Source: Enterobacteriaceae bacterium ESL0689 (GTDB taxonomy: Bacteria; Pseudomonadota; Gammaproteobacteria; Enterobacterales; Enterobacteriaceae). From it: DNA of 64,000 nt. The translations under genes and the position numbers were made by a program. The notes under the pieces are model-generated. The model was not told the DNA's origin. It was given only the letters and a program-made list of their open reading frames with translations, and did not search any database. Below, piece after piece: positions 50,427-60,961 of this stretch. Every line of letters begins with the position of its first letter. The first letter of the stretch is position 1. Location of the stretch: assembly GCA_029433525.1 (NCBI GenBank), contig JAQTIF010000001.1:186001-250000 (forward strand), read 5' to 3'.

Positions 50427-51348
50427 TACGCTTTCCCCATTCTTTACGTGGCTCGAAACCCGACTCCACATCAGCTAGCTGTCGCCAGAGTTCGCTGGCT
50501 TTTTCATTGGGCTTAGGCGGCATCACAATCCGGATAACCGCATATAAATCACCGGTGGTGTTTTTATTTACCAGCCCTTTTCCTTTGATTCGTAGACGCT
50601 GCCCCGCCTGGCTCCCTGCCGGAATGGTCAGCCGAATACTCTCTTTCAGTGTTGGTACTGTCACCTTCGTACCCAATGCAGCTTCCCACGGTGCCAGTGG
50701 CAGGACAATTTCCAGATTATGACCCACAACATCAAATAACGGGTGAGGCGCGATATGGATAATCAGCCACAAGTCGCCATTCGGGCCACCATTTTCTCCC
50801 GGCGTACCCTGGCCTTTCAGACGAATACGCTGGCCATCCGTGACACCGGCCGGAATTTTCACATTCAGCGTTTTGGGTATTTCTTTCTCGACCATGCCGA
50901 AAGCGTTATACACCGGCAGGTTATAACTGATAGTACGGGTCTGGGTGGCGAGGGTTTCTTCGAGGAATACGCCCACTTCAATTTCCACATCATGGCCACG
51001 TACAGCACGCTGACGTCTGGTATGGTGTGCCTGCTGGCCAAACATTGATGAGAAGATATCGTCAAAATCCTGCTGATTATAACTGTGTTCATAGGATTGA
51101 GATTGCTGCTGATGGCCAAAGTGCGGATCGTTACGGTGAGCCCAGAGCTGGTCATATTCTGCACGTCGCTGGTCATCTTTTAATACTTCCCAGGCTTCAG
51201 CGATATCTTTAAATTGCGCTTCAGCATTGGCTTCAGTGCTGACATCGGGGTGATATTTACGCGCCAGACGACGATAAGCTGTCTTGATGGTTTTTAAATC
51301 GTCTGTCGGTTTGACCCCGAGAATGGCATAATAATCCTTTAATTGCAT
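50419..51348 (-). CDS. cbpA: Curved DNA-binding co-chaperone CbpA
   Basis: 309 residues (E. coli 306). J domain with HPD in [11 protein letters not shown] (about 33-36), a Gly/Phe-like linker with [11 protein letters not shown], and two C-terminal substrate-binding domains. DnaJ-type co-chaperone of DnaK that also binds curved DNA in stationary phase. Typical cbpA-cbpM operon. Confidence 0.97.
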   Translation of the reverse strand: MQLKDYYAILGVKPTDDLKTIKTAYRRLARKYHPDVSTEANAEAQFKDIAEAWEVLKDDQRRAEYDQLWAHRNDPHFGHQQQSQSYEHSYNQQDFDDIFSSMFGQQAHHTRRQRAVRGHDVEIEVGVFLEETLATQTRTISYNLPVYNAFGMVEKEIPKTLNVKIPAGVTDGQRIRLKGQGTPGENGGPNGDLWLIIHIAPHPLFDVVGHNLEIVLPLAPWEAALGTKVTVPTLKESIRLTIPAGSQAGQRLRIKGKGLVNKNTTGDLYAVIRIVMPPKPNEKASELWRQLADVESGFEPRKEWGKRND

Positions 51349-51585
51349 GATATTATCTCATTTTGGGTGTGAGGCGATGGTCGCTGTTTTCATTACTAAT
51401 CTTAGGGCAAAATGACGATGTCTGTGGGAGGAATATCGCGAAAAATTGTGCTAATTGGCATTAACAGCATAATTTTACGTTGGATGCCAGCCAGTTATTA
51501 AACCCTTTGCACCCAACGATTACCGCCTCGTCCCACGGCTAATATCAGCCCAGCCCGCTATCCTGCGACGAAATGATAACACCGC

Positions 51586-54189
51586 TTAACCGGATACTGC
51601 CGTATGGAAAATCACGCGATCGGCTTTTTCCGTATACTGATTAAGCTTATCGAAATTCAGATATTGACCCGTCTGTTGTCCGGTGTTGCCTGCTGCAGAG
51701 ATAACCGCATGATATTCTGCCAGTGTCGGCAATCTCCCCAGCAACGCAGCAACCGCTGCCAGTTCCGCCGAAGCCAGATAAACCCTGGCGTTAGTACCTA
51801 AACGATCAGGAAAATTACGGGTAGAGGTAGACACCACCGTTGCCCCATCAGCAACCCGAGCCTGATTCCCCATACACAACGAACAGCCGGGAATTTCAAC
51901 CCGGGCACCACGCTGACCAAAGATACGATAATACCCTTCTTCAGTAAGTTGCGCCGCATCCATACGGGTGGGGGGTGCCAGCCAGAGCCTGACCGGTAGC
52001 GCACCCTGATGGTTATCCAGCAGTTTACCTGCAACACGGAAATGGCCGATATGGGTCATGCAGGAGCCGATAAAAACTTCATCAATCTTCGTGCCCTCGA
52101 TCTCAGAGAGTGGACGGACGTCGTCGGGATCGTTGGGCGCACAGAGAAATGGCTCTTTGATCTCCGTCAGATCAATATCAATGACCGCAGCATATTGTGC
52201 ATCCGCATCCGCTTGCAGCAATTGCGGATCTGCCAGCCATTTTTCCATCGCTGTGATCCGGCGCTCCAGGGCGTGGCGATCACCATACCCTTCTGCAATC
52301 ATCCACTTCAGTAGTACCCGATTTGAGCTGAGATATTCCGTGATGGATGCCTGATTTAACCTGATTGTGCAGCCCGCCGCAGAGCGTTCAGCGGAAGCAT
52401 CTGTCAGTTCAAACGCCTGTTCTACTTTCAGCTCAGGCAAGCCCTCAATTTCCAGGATACGGCCAGAAAAGATATTCTTTTTCCCCTTCTTTTCAACCGT
52501 CAGCAACCCCTGTCTGATGGCATAGAGCGGAATGGCGTGTACCAGGTCACGTAGCGTTATCCCAGGCTGCATCTGGCCTTTGAAGCGTACCAGTACCGAT
52601 TCCGGCATATCCAGTGGCATGACGCCAGTCGCTGCCGCAAAGGCCACCAGGCCAGATCCTGCCGGGAAAGAGAGGCCGATCGGAAAGCGGGTGTGTGAAT
52701 CTCCCCCGGTACCGAGGGTATCCGGCAACAGCATCCGGTTAAGCCAGGAGTGGATCACGCCATCGCCCGGACGCAGCGCAATACCACCACGATGCATAAA
52801 AAAATCAGGCAAGGTATGATGCGTGGTGACATCAACCGGCTTGGGATAAGCCGCGGTGTGGCAAAAGGATTGCATGACCAGATCAGCCGAAAAGCCGAGG
52901 CAAGCCAGGTCTTTCAGTTCATCACGGGTCATCGGGCCTGTCGTATCCTGTGAACCTACAGACGTCATTTTCGGTTCACAATACATGCCGGGACGGATAC
53001 CGGCGACACCGCAGGCACGCCCTACTATTTTCTGCGCCAGTGTATAACCCTTGTCACTTTCCGCGACCGCGTTTGCCTGACGGAATACCTCACTGGCGGT
53101 GAGCCCCAAAGCGGTACGCGCTTTCGCGGTCAGCCCGCGACCGATAATCAGCGGAATACGCCCTCCGGCACGTACCTCATCGAGCAGCACATCGGTTTTC
53201 AATCTGAATGTTGCCAGTTGCGTATCGCTATCATGATCACGTATTTCGCCTTTATAGGGATAAATATCAATAACATCTCCCATGTTCAGCGCACTGACAT
53301 CCACCTCGATCGGTAACGTGCCAGCATCCTCGAGGGTATTGAAGAAAATGGGCGCGATTTTGCCTCCCAGTACCACACCGCCACTGCGCTTATTCGGTAC
53401 GCAGGCAATATCATTGCCCATAAACCACAATACAGAATTGGTGGCAGATTTACGCGACGATCCGGTTCCCACCACATCGCCGACATAAACCAGCGGGAAG
53501 CCTTTTTGCTTCAGTGCCTCAATTTGTCTGACTGGCCCGATCACCCCAGGCTCGTCCGGCTCAATACCTTCTCGGGCGTTTTTCAGCATCGCCAGCGCAT
53601 GCAAAGGGATATCCGGGCGTGACCAGGCATCAGGGGCCGGTGAGAGATCATCGGTATTGGTTTCACCCGATACCTTAAAGATGGTCATGGTGATTTTTTC
53701 CGCCAGCGGGGGGCGACTCAGAAACCACTCCGCATCAGCCCAGGATTGCATAACCTGTCTGGCGTATTGATTACCTGCCTGCATTTTTGCTTCTACATCG
53801 CCAAAGTTATCAAACATCAGCAGTGTGTGGCAAAGTGCCTTTGCCGCAATCGGTGCCAGATGTCTGTCATCCAGCGCGGCAATCAGTGGCTGAATATTAT
53901 AACCTCCCTGCATAGTACCCAATATTTCAATGGCTTTTTCCGGCGTGACCAGAGGTGAGACGACATCACTGCTGGCGATCGCCGCAAGGAAATGGGCCTT
54001 CACCTGAGCAGCCTCATCGACACCGGCGGGCACACGGTTGATTAATAAATCTAACAGGAGTGCTTCTTCGCCCACGGGCGGTTGTTTTAACAGCTCAACC
54101 AGCCCGGTCATCTGACTGGCATCCAGCGGCCTGGCCACAATCCCCATTGCGGCACGCTCAGCCATCTGCTGACGATATTGCTTCAACAT
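51586..54189 (-). CDS. acnB: Aconitate hydratase B
   Basis: 867 residues (E. coli 865). N-terminal HEAT-like domain, swivel domain, then the catalytic domains. The Fe-S cysteines are visible in the C-terminal half, including C in [11 protein letters not shown] and CSLC in [17 protein letters not shown]. Interconverts citrate and isocitrate in the TCA cycle and acts as an iron-responsive mRNA-binding protein when the cluster is lost. Stands alone, leftward. 51349-51585 to its left has no gene. Confidence 0.98.
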   Translation of the reverse strand: MLKQYRQQMAERAAMGIVARPLDASQMTGLVELLKQPPVGEEALLLDLLINRVPAGVDEAAQVKAHFLAAIASSDVVSPLVTPEKAIEILGTMQGGYNIQPLIAALDDRHLAPIAAKALCHTLLMFDNFGDVEAKMQAGNQYARQVMQSWADAEWFLSRPPLAEKITMTIFKVSGETNTDDLSPAPDAWSRPDIPLHALAMLKNAREGIEPDEPGVIGPVRQIEALKQKGFPLVYVGDVVGTGSSRKSATNSVLWFMGNDIACVPNKRSGGVVLGGKIAPIFFNTLEDAGTLPIEVDVSALNMGDVIDIYPYKGEIRDHDSDTQLATFRLKTDVLLDEVRAGGRIPLIIGRGLTAKARTALGLTASEVFRQANAVAESDKGYTLAQKIVGRACGVAGIRPGMYCEPKMTSVGSQDTTGPMTRDELKDLACLGFSADLVMQSFCHTAAYPKPVDVTTHHTLPDFFMHRGGIALRPGDGVIHSWLNRMLLPDTLGTGGDSHTRFPIGLSFPAGSGLVAFAAATGVMPLDMPESVLVRFKGQMQPGITLRDLVHAIPLYAIRQGLLTVEKKGKKNIFSGRILEIEGLPELKVEQAFELTDASAERSAAGCTIRLNQASITEYLSSNRVLLKWMIAEGYGDRHALERRITAMEKWLADPQLLQADADAQYAAVIDIDLTEIKEPFLCAPNDPDDVRPLSEIEGTKIDEVFIGSCMTHIGHFRVAGKLLDNHQGALPVRLWLAPPTRMDAAQLTEEGYYRIFGQRGARVEIPGCSLCMGNQARVADGATVVSTSTRNFPDRLGTNARVYLASAELAAVAALLGRLPTLAEYHAVISAAGNTGQQTGQYLNFDKLNQYTEKADRVIFHTAVSG

Positions 54190-54610
54190 TGTTGTCTTCT
54201 CCTTTTTTAATGATTAAAACAAGCGTTGAACACACTCCCGACCCGCACCTTCTTTATCATATTTTTTGCTGATAAAACCCATCATTAGTAACAGAATCAA
54301 TTCATGCCAGTTACATAGTCATTCCGTCAACATGCATCGTGATTCTGTTGCAACATTTGTTTTTCAGAAAATAACTTGCTATCTTCACATCGGGTTATCA
54401 GACAGGATGATAACATTATCACTACAATTTAAATGGAAATAAAATAGATATTGCTCCCTATGTTGGCAAGCGTTTGTTAATTAAGATTTTTAAAATAATT
54501 AAAATCTTTAAATTTATCTGATTATGTGAATTACATCATACGGATGGGTATTCTTTTACCATACAGTATTCATGGTTATCAGCTTATTATTTTCAGAGGG
54601 AGTAATCATT
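54190..54610. other. AT-rich region between divergent acnB and the PTS gene
   Basis: About 420 bases with no gene; contains both promoters. A strong ribosome binding site (AGAGGGAG, 54595-54602) sits before the GTG of the PTS gene. Confidence 0.5.
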
Positions 54611-55915
54611 GTGTTGCAATTCATCGTTGGTTTATTACAGGATGCTTCCATTCTGGTCAGTATCTTTACTATCGTCGGTAATATTGCATTAAAGAAAAGT
54701 TTTAACGATATCATTGTTTCCGCAGTAAAAACTTATTTAGGATTTACATTACTGTTTGCTGGCGCAAGCCTGATGATCTCACCCGCGCTGAAGAGCTTTT
54801 CAAAAATATTTGTCTCGGCATTCAGCATCAATGGCGTTATTCCGAGTAATGAAGTGGTGGTGGTTGAAGCAATGCAAAAGCTGGGGCATGTATATACCTC
54901 AGCAATTGCCATTGGGTTGATTGGCGCGATGTTATTAAATATTCTTCTGGCGCGCCTTACACCATTAAAATTTATTGTCCTCTCAGGCCACCATATCTTT
55001 TTCATGGTCAGCTGCCTGACGATTATTTGTATGCTACATCAATATTCAATTTACACCTCGGCCTTTATCGCGACAGTTATCACTGGGTGCTGGTGTGTGA
55101 TTTCACCCGCAATGTTAATGAAATATTGTCGAGAGATAAAAAAATGTGATGAGCTACGAAAATCAGGTGATTTTTCTATCGGTCAGTTCGGCTCAATCAG
55201 CTATTTCCTGGCGGGCTTGCTGGGGAAAATGTTTGGTAATAAGAAAAATGATATTGAATCCATCTCTATTCCAAACAGCATTGGTTTCCTGAAAGATAAA
55301 CAAGTTTCAACCTTTTTATTAATGCTGTTATTTTTTGTTATTTCTACCCTCATTGCTGGAACAGAAAATATTCAGGGAAGCGTCGCAAATCGTGGACATA
55401 ATTTCAACATTGTCATTTATCTGTTCAAACAGGCGGGGATGTTCGCTGCCGGTGTCTACGTCCTGACACGTGGTGTAAGTATGTTTATTGAACAATTAAT
55501 GCCCGCATTCAAAGGGATCAGCAATAAGATCGTCAAGAACTCTATTCCGGCGGTTGAGATTTTTTCCTTGTTTCCCTACTCCTCTAATGCGGTTTTTATC
55601 GGCTTTGTATGCTGTACGCTGAGCGGTTTTCTGACCATGATCGCCTTACCTTTCCTCGGGTATCCGGTCATCATTCCTAGTCTGTTGTTTACGTTTGCCA
55701 GCGGAGGGGGTTCGGCGATTATCGGTAATGCGACAGGCGGAATACGAGGCGCAATAATCGGCTCGGTTATCTGTGGCATTATTTCAACAGCCGGTTCTGC
55801 TTTGCTCTTTCAGCCGCTACAGGATGCCGGAGTGGATTCACCCACCGTGTATTCGACAACAGATTTTACCCTGTTAGGCAATACATTAAATGGTATCCTG
55901 TCATTATTCCGCTAA
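54611..55915 (+). CDS. PTS IIC permease of the ascorbate (UlaA/SgaT) family, orphan
   Basis: 434 residues from a GTG at 54611, preferred over the ATG at 54572 because of the AGAGGGAG ribosome binding site. About 10-11 hydrophobic segments. The early KKSFNDIIVSAVKTYLGFTLL and GINGVIPSNE-type loop match the UlaA pattern (KKS...IKGTIKTIIGF; YGINGAI). IIC proteins translocate the sugar as it is phosphorylated. No IIA or IIB gene lies beside it, so it must borrow them from elsewhere or use another substrate. Ends with a good terminator. Confidence 0.8.
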   Translation: MLQFIVGLLQDASILVSIFTIVGNIALKKSFNDIIVSAVKTYLGFTLLFAGASLMISPALKSFSKIFVSAFSINGVIPSNEVVVVEAMQKLGHVYTSAIAIGLIGAMLLNILLARLTPLKFIVLSGHHIFFMVSCLTIICMLHQYSIYTSAFIATVITGCWCVISPAMLMKYCREIKKCDELRKSGDFSIGQFGSISYFLAGLLGKMFGNKKNDIESISIPNSIGFLKDKQVSTFLLMLLFFVISTLIAGTENIQGSVANRGHNFNIVIYLFKQAGMFAAGVYVLTRGVSMFIEQLMPAFKGISNKIVKNSIPAVEIFSLFPYSSNAVFIGFVCCTLSGFLTMIALPFLGYPVIIPSLLFTFASGGGSAIIGNATGGIRGAIIGSVICGIISTAGSALLFQPLQDAGVDSPTVYSTTDFTLLGNTLNGILSLFR

Positions 55916-55937
55916 AACAACGTCCTCATCGCTAATA

Positions 55938-55966
55938 TGAATACTGTCCATTCTGGACAGTATTCA
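55938..55966 (+). terminator. Terminator after the PTS IIC gene
   Basis: Perfect 13-bp stem (TGAATACTGTCCA / TGGACAGTATTCA) with a 3-base loop, followed by TCTATTTTG. Confidence 0.85.
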
Positions 55967-55985
55967 TCTATTTTGTCATGATTAA

Positions 55986-56127
55986 GAGCCTGGCCCAGCA
56001 GGCGTTATTGGCGCAGCCAGTTTGGACACGAACAGCGCGGAGAAACCGCAGCGTACAGGTAACGTGAGGATTTCGAGCACTGCCCAGGGCCAAAATGGCA
56101 AGTAAAATAGCCTGATGGGCCAGGTTC
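55986..56127. repeat. MITE-like dispersed palindromic repeat, best copy
   Basis: A 142-bp element with 18-bp terminal inverted repeats: GAGCCTGGCCCAGCAGGC at the left and the complement of GAACCTGGCCCATCAGGC at the right (16 of 18 match). The inside is rich in short palindromes (CGCGGAGAAACCGCAGCG). No coding capacity; a leftward ORF across it and its neighbour is an artefact of the repeat. Partial or diverged copies are at 15740, 46435 and 56234. Confidence 0.7.
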
Positions 56128-56233
56128 TAAATTCAGATGTTATCACCATGATACCTGTGATAAGCTGTCGAAGTCTTGTGCAATGGGTACTTGAGTCGTC
56201 ACTATCTGTATTTCTCCTGATACTGCCAGATAA

Positions 56234-56330
56234 AAGCCTGTCCCGTCGGCATACCAGGCACCGACTGCGCGGAGAAACCGCAATGTGCGCAAGCAGATAA
56301 AGTACCTGGCTACGCCTGTCGAGTTCTGAA
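56234..56330. repeat. Second, shortened copy of the dispersed repeat
   Basis: Starts AAGCCTGTCCCGTCGGC, shares GCGCGGAGAAACCGCA exactly with the 55986 copy, and ends in ACGCCTGTCGAGTTCTGA. About 97 bp, so it seems internally deleted. The 344 bases to the next gene (56331-56674) have no supported coding region. Confidence 0.6.
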
Positions 56331-56674
56331 GCAATTCTGATAGATGAGAACATTAATCAATGATATGTAATATTGGTGGAGACAATCATTATGAATGACA
56401 AACACTATGCTGGTCACATGGACTAATACCACAAAGGCGCAAACTTTCTGTCAATACTGTATTGTTATTTACTCTCTTATTATCTGCTCAGAAGATAATG
56501 CGGTAAAAAAAGCAATCTACGAAAAAAAATATTATTTTGTTCATTCTCTTTTAACACGTGTGAATGGTACGGGTATTATTGCGCCTGTGGCAAATAATTC
56601 AGGCACTGTTTTCTCCATTTACATCCTCATCAGCAATCCAGTAAATAGCCTGCACATGGAAAAAAGGATTAAAA

Positions 56675-57376
56675 ATGAAGAATCTAATTAATGCCATTGT
56701 AGTGGAAGATGATGCTAACATGTTGTTTTTCATTGAAAATTTTATTAAGCATAATCATTCATATCGCTTACTGGGCAATGCCAATACCATTCAGCAAGCG
56801 AAAGTGATCATTGCCGCATTAAAACCCGATTTGCTGTTTCTTGATAATTTTTTACCGGATGGTAAAGGTATCGATCTACTGAAATATTTACGAATATCTC
56901 ATCCCTCAATCGATGTTATATTGATTACTGCCGCTAATGATATTGATACGATTAAAATAGCATTCCGTCACGGTGTTTTTGATTATCTGATCAAACCTTT
57001 CATGATCGATCGGCTCAATGAATCACTGACTAATTACCTGATTTACAGCCATCAATATAATCATCACCAGTGGCAGCAGCAGGATATTGATAAATTATTT
57101 CATGCTAATTTAAATCATTATCATGAAAATGGCTTATCCTACCCGAAAGGTATTGATAAATTAACCTTACTACAGGTTTGTGCTGCGTTTCATGGTCAGC
57201 AGACTGAACATAGTGCTGGAAGTCTGGGTAAATGTATAGGGATCAGTAAATCTACTGCCCGGCGGTATCTCGAATATTGTAAACAAATAAGAATGCTGGA
57301 GGCACATATTGTTTATGGCGCAGTCGGCAGGCCAGAAAGGATATACCGTTTAACGGGAAAAATGGATACCCATTAG
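56675..57376 (+). CDS. CitB/DcuR-family response regulator, orphan
   Basis: 233 residues. Receiver domain with acidic pocket EDD (11-13), phosphoacceptor D57 in LFLDNFLPDG, T85 and K107 (LIKPF). The C-terminal DNA-binding region has a winged-HTH signature GISKSTARRYLEYCKQ and GAVGRPERIYRL, as in CitB, DpiA and DcuR, regulators of citrate and C4-dicarboxylate use. No sensor kinase lies next to it. The nearest target candidate is the PTS IIC gene upstream, separated by two repeats. Confidence 0.85.
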   Translation: MKNLINAIVVEDDANMLFFIENFIKHNHSYRLLGNANTIQQAKVIIAALKPDLLFLDNFLPDGKGIDLLKYLRISHPSIDVILITAANDIDTIKIAFRHGVFDYLIKPFMIDRLNESLTNYLIYSHQYNHHQWQQQDIDKLFHANLNHYHENGLSYPKGIDKLTLLQVCAAFHGQQTEHSAGSLGKCIGISKSTARRYLEYCKQIRMLEAHIVYGAVGRPERIYRLTGKMDTH

Positions 57377-57382
57377 ATTCCC

Positions 57383-57415
57383 GGCACGCGGCTGTTTGTC
57401 AGGCAACAGCGTGCC
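57383..57415. terminator. Terminator between the response regulator and tagR-like genes
   Basis: Hairpin GGCAC-(GCG)-GCTGTT / AACAGC-GTGCC with an 8-base loop between convergent stops. Confidence 0.65.
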
Positions 57416-57426
57416 ACCAGCATTAA

Positions 57427-58995
57427 TTAGTGACTCTCTGATACCTGCTTGCAGTTTTCCAGCCAGGCTGGCATATCAATTTTACCATTTTGCATATATT
57501 TTTGCTGATTCTGCCAGTGAGCCACAAGGAAGGGCTTCAGCGCAGTCAGCCGCTTATTCAGCGTCAGCATTTGATCAAATACACTGACTTCATGCTGCAG
57601 TCCTTCCTGGCCATACAGCGTGGCGGCATCAACCAGGCTGCTGGCATAGTAGCTGGTCAGTTGCTGGAGCCGGTCAGCACTCTCCCCCAGTTTTGCTTTG
57701 CGGCTGATGCAGTTCGCATCACTGGCCTCTTTATCCTTACACAGTGCAGCATAATTTTGCTGTAAAAAATCGAGGAAGCGGCCATCGTCCTGCAGTTTGG
57801 TACAGAGAAAAGAACCAAGATTGAGGCTGGCACGGATTGATTGTGCCCGTTCTTCCTGCTGGCTCTGGTTACTGGCGCGCAACTGATTTTCCAGATCTTT
57901 CAGTTTTTGCTTCAGTGCTTCATCCCCAACATCAGAAGCCAGATCACCCAGCGCTTTCACGGTGTTATTTTCCGTTTCATCGCCCTTTTGTGTCTCTTTC
58001 TGACTGTCATTTCCCAGCTGTTGCCAGCTCTTTTCCAGCTGTTTTGCCCTGTTTGCCGACGTAATCGTCGGCGCGACCAGCACTAAGCGTAAACCGGTTG
58101 TTTTACTGCTTGTCGGGGTCGCCTCATGATAGTAATTAATCTCTTCACGCGCCGCGCTACGGATCCCCGCCTGTTGCGACTGAAAATTACCACCACGAAC
58201 CACAAATCCCCCGGCCTGGCCATGTAGCCGATTGAGTTTATTGAGATAAAAAGGGGTAAACATCATCTCGGAGACATTTCCTAGCATATCATACAGACCG
58301 AGCGGATTTGGCTTAAGCAGGCCAATAAGCTGTAGCTTGCCATTGGAAGATTGCGCGCCAGCAAACCATTCATAGTTGGTCATTTCATCCATAGGGTAAT
58401 GGATATCGCGAAACTCCGCACTGTTCACTTTCAAGCCACCACGAGCGGCAAATTCCCATTCAGCTTCGGTCGGCAGGCGGACAAAACCAGGATTGCCATC
58501 CTCTTTTGGCAGCTTATCCAGCGCATGGGTACGTAACCACTGGTTATATTTATCTGTGGCATTGATCGCATCAAACCAGCTCATGCCGGTTGCTGGCGTA
58601 CTGAGCTGACGCGATGGTGTGGGACACTCCCCAGCCATCAGTGCCTGATATTGCAGCGTGGTCAGCGCATATTTACCTATCAGATAGTAACGCCCTTTTC
58701 CTTTCTGCTGGCTGAAACTGCCTGCGATAAAAGCCGGGTAGCTGTGTTCAACAACCCCCCAGTCGCCACCGTCCTGGCCTAATTTAACCGGCAGATCATC
58801 CAGCGGATCTGAGGCGGGAATGACAACCTGACGAAAGGCCATCGCCCCTTCGCAAGGCATGGGCAGGATGATATCGTCATCCGCAGGTTTAGGATTCCAG
58901 GTTTTTACATCCCAGGATGCAGCCTGCACGGATGACAGGCCAGCCAGCAGGCTGACAATTAACCCGCAAGATAATAAAGAGGGAGTAATAGTCAC
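57427..58995 (-). CDS. Secreted SUMF1-fold protein, TagR-like
   Basis: 522 residues. Signal peptide (about 1-25, cleavage near VQAA). Residues 80-310 are an FGE/SUMF1 domain with the family blocks VRLPTEAEWEFAARGG, LGNVSEMMF and FVVRGGNF, but the catalytic cysteines of true formylglycine-generating enzymes are not evident. Residues about 330-430 are charged and coiled-coil-like. In Pseudomonas the SUMF1-fold protein TagR works with TagST to activate the kinase PpkA and type VI secretion. Last gene of the leftward operon, 48 bases after the FtsX-like gene. Confidence 0.75.
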   Translation of the reverse strand: MTITPSLLSCGLIVSLLAGLSSVQAASWDVKTWNPKPADDDIILPMPCEGAMAFRQVVIPASDPLDDLPVKLGQDGGDWGVVEHSYPAFIAGSFSQQKGKGRYYLIGKYALTTLQYQALMAGECPTPSRQLSTPATGMSWFDAINATDKYNQWLRTHALDKLPKEDGNPGFVRLPTEAEWEFAARGGLKVNSAEFRDIHYPMDEMTNYEWFAGAQSSNGKLQLIGLLKPNPLGLYDMLGNVSEMMFTPFYLNKLNRLHGQAGGFVVRGGNFQSQQAGIRSAAREEINYYHEATPTSSKTTGLRLVLVAPTITSANRAKQLEKSWQQLGNDSQKETQKGDETENNTVKALGDLASDVGDEALKQKLKDLENQLRASNQSQQEERAQSIRASLNLGSFLCTKLQDDGRFLDFLQQNYAALCKDKEASDANCISRKAKLGESADRLQQLTSYYASSLVDAATLYGQEGLQHEVSVFDQMLTLNKRLTALKPFLVAHWQNQQKYMQNGKIDMPAWLENCKQVSESH

Positions 58996-59043
58996 AAATA
59001 ATCTCCGTCAATCAACAAATTAACCCGCATGTCCACAGCGGGC

Positions 59044-60258
59044 TTACACTTCACGCAGGCTTTGCGCCGGTTCAATATTAATCGCCCGCCAGGCACCGAT
59101 ACCGGCGACCAGCAGTGCGATGATCAGTGTCAACACCATCGCCATCAGGCCATGTACAGGGGTCATTTTACATAGCATATGATCTGTCGCCTGACTGGTC
59201 GCCAGTGAATGATTAAAAATCTGACTGGCGAGAAGATAGAGGCTGTAACCCCCGATATAAGCCACCAGACTGAGCATAGCGCCCTGAAACAGCACATACC
59301 AGACAACCGACGAGCGGGTGAATCCCAGCAGGCGCAGCACCGCAATATGCTTACGTTTACGATCCACATTGGCAATAAATGACCCGGCCAGCGAGGCAAT
59401 ACACCCCACCAGTGCCGTGCCAGCAATAATGTTAAAGATCACCCCCAGCACCCGGTTGATACTTTTTACATTCTCAATATCGGCCAGTCGGCTGGCGGTT
59501 TCGATATGCCAGCTGCGTAAATCATTCTCCAGCGCCGCCACCTGATCGATATCGCTGGCATAGAGCCGGGCACGTGCGTAGCGCGGCGGTTTACCATCCG
59601 GACGATTCCCACTGGTGATACCAAGTTCAGGGCTGATATCACCATCCCGGAAATGTTCCAGCATCATCAGTAAGTCAGGCTGAGTAAAAATAGCGGCACG
59701 GTTAAAATAGATGGCAGGCAGTATTCCCTTTACTGTCAGCGATTTACGCCCCCATTCCTGACGATTTTTTAGCTGGCGGCTGACCCGCAAGGTGATTGTA
59801 CTGCCTACTTTGACCGCCAGTTTACGCGCGGCCTCCTGGGTCAGGATCACCTCATCATGACGCGCGATAGTCAGCTTTTCCAGCAAGGGATCGCCTGCTG
59901 CGGTCGGGATAACTTCAACATTTTCAATAAAATGGCTGCTATCACTCTGTAAGTCAGCCAGCGTATTCAGGGAGCGGGTTTGACCGATCACAAATCCGAC
60001 ATCAGGCCGTTGGCGTAATTGCTCAATCCACTCAGCTGGATAGCTCCCGCTACTGAGCATACGGATCTCCAGGTTACGCGGATCGCGAGCCAGCGCCTCC
60101 TGCAACTGGCTGACGATCCCAAAGCGCAGACCGAACAGCAACAACAGCGGCGCAATGACCGCCACCAGCGAGGAGATGATACAAAACGAGATAATCCGAT
60201 CATGCCAGAGATCCTGCAGCGCCAGCCGGGCTGGCAACAAAATAGGTTTACAGGACAA
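59044..60258 (-). CDS. FtsX/MacB-like ABC permease, TagS-like
   Basis: 404 residues. One N-terminal helix (about 24-50), a periplasmic MacB-type domain of about 220 residues, and three C-terminal helices (about 272-295, 318-345, 366-390), the classic type VII ABC layout. The INVDRKRKHIAVLRLLGF cytosolic loop is conserved. Such permeases do not move small solutes but transmit force across the membrane. Overlaps the ATPase gene by 11 bases. Confidence 0.82.
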   Translation of the reverse strand: MSCKPILLPARLALQDLWHDRIISFCIISSLVAVIAPLLLLFGLRFGIVSQLQEALARDPRNLEIRMLSSGSYPAEWIEQLRQRPDVGFVIGQTRSLNTLADLQSDSSHFIENVEVIPTAAGDPLLEKLTIARHDEVILTQEAARKLAVKVGSTITLRVSRQLKNRQEWGRKSLTVKGILPAIYFNRAAIFTQPDLLMMLEHFRDGDISPELGITSGNRPDGKPPRYARARLYASDIDQVAALENDLRSWHIETASRLADIENVKSINRVLGVIFNIIAGTALVGCIASLAGSFIANVDRKRKHIAVLRLLGFTRSSVVWYVLFQGAMLSLVAYIGGYSLYLLASQIFNHSLATSQATDHMLCKMTPVHGLMAMVLTLIIALLVAGIGAWRAINIEPAQSLREV

Positions 60259-60961
60259 AATAAGTTCCCCCTGACGTGGACTCTGCGTGGTTAAAACGGG
60301 CAGTCAGGCACGGTAAATTAAAACGCTGTACCAGCGGCCAGTCATGACATACCACCAGCGCCATCATGCCCTCCTGTTTCACCAGATCGATAAACAGACT
60401 GAAGAGTTGCCGAGCGTTGTGAGGATCGAGGGCGGCGGTCGGCTCATCGGCCAGAACCAGACAAGGGTGATGAGCAACAGCACGGGCAAATGCCGTGCGT
60501 TGCCGTTCACCAAACGAGAGTTGTGCCGGATATCGCGTCAGCAAAGGCGCCAGTTTTAAGCGCTCAATCACTCTGTCGAGCCGTTGTTTATCCACGGCCA
60601 TATTCAGCAACTGGCCAGGCAACTGGATGTTATCGCGCACGGTCAGATAGGGTAGCAAGCCCCCATTTTGCAGGACAAAACCCAACTGGCGCGCCCGAAT
60701 AGCGGCCAGTTCTGCCTGTTGATTCGACCTGATCAGCGCGGCCACATCCTGTTGTTGCTGCGTGTCATCTAACAGGAAACGCTCCACCGTCGCCGGGCGT
60801 AGCAATAATCCTATCGCCTCCAGTAGTGTGCTTTTGCCACAGCCGCTTTCCCCGGTCACCGCAATCACCTGACCGGGCTGTAACTCCAGTTGCGGCAGCC
60901 AGACATGGTGAGCCTGTGGCCCGCTGCCACGGATAACGTGCAGCTGATTAATCTGTAACAT
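60248..60961 (-). CDS. LolD/MacB-like ABC ATPase, TagT-like
   Basis: 237 residues. Walker A GESGCGKST (37-45), Q-loop LQNGG (97-), signature LSFGERQR (148-155), Walker B LVLADEPTAALD (168-179). All catalytic motifs are intact. It would drive the FtsX-like permease. Its start overlaps the vWA stop by one base and its end overlaps the permease start, so the three genes are translated together. Confidence 0.87.
   Translation of the reverse strand: MLQINQLHVIRGSGPQAHHVWLPQLELQPGQVIAVTGESGCGKSTLLEAIGLLLRPATVERFLLDDTQQQQDVAALIRSNQQAELAAIRARQLGFVLQNGGLLPYLTVRDNIQLPGQLLNMAVDKQRLDRVIERLKLAPLLTRYPAQLSFGERQRTAFARAVAHHPCLVLADEPTAALDPHNARQLFSLFIDLVKQEGMMALVVCHDWPLVQRFNLPCLTARFNHAESTSGGTYFVL

Noticed and set aside
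55982-56353. 123-codon leftward open frame after the PTS gene
   Set aside because: It is a translation of two copies of the dispersed palindromic repeat. Similar hypothetical proteins in enterics are known artefacts of repeats.
56395-56691. 98-codon frame before the response regulator
   Set aside because: No ribosome binding site or family, low-complexity composition, and it overlaps the regulator's start in another frame.
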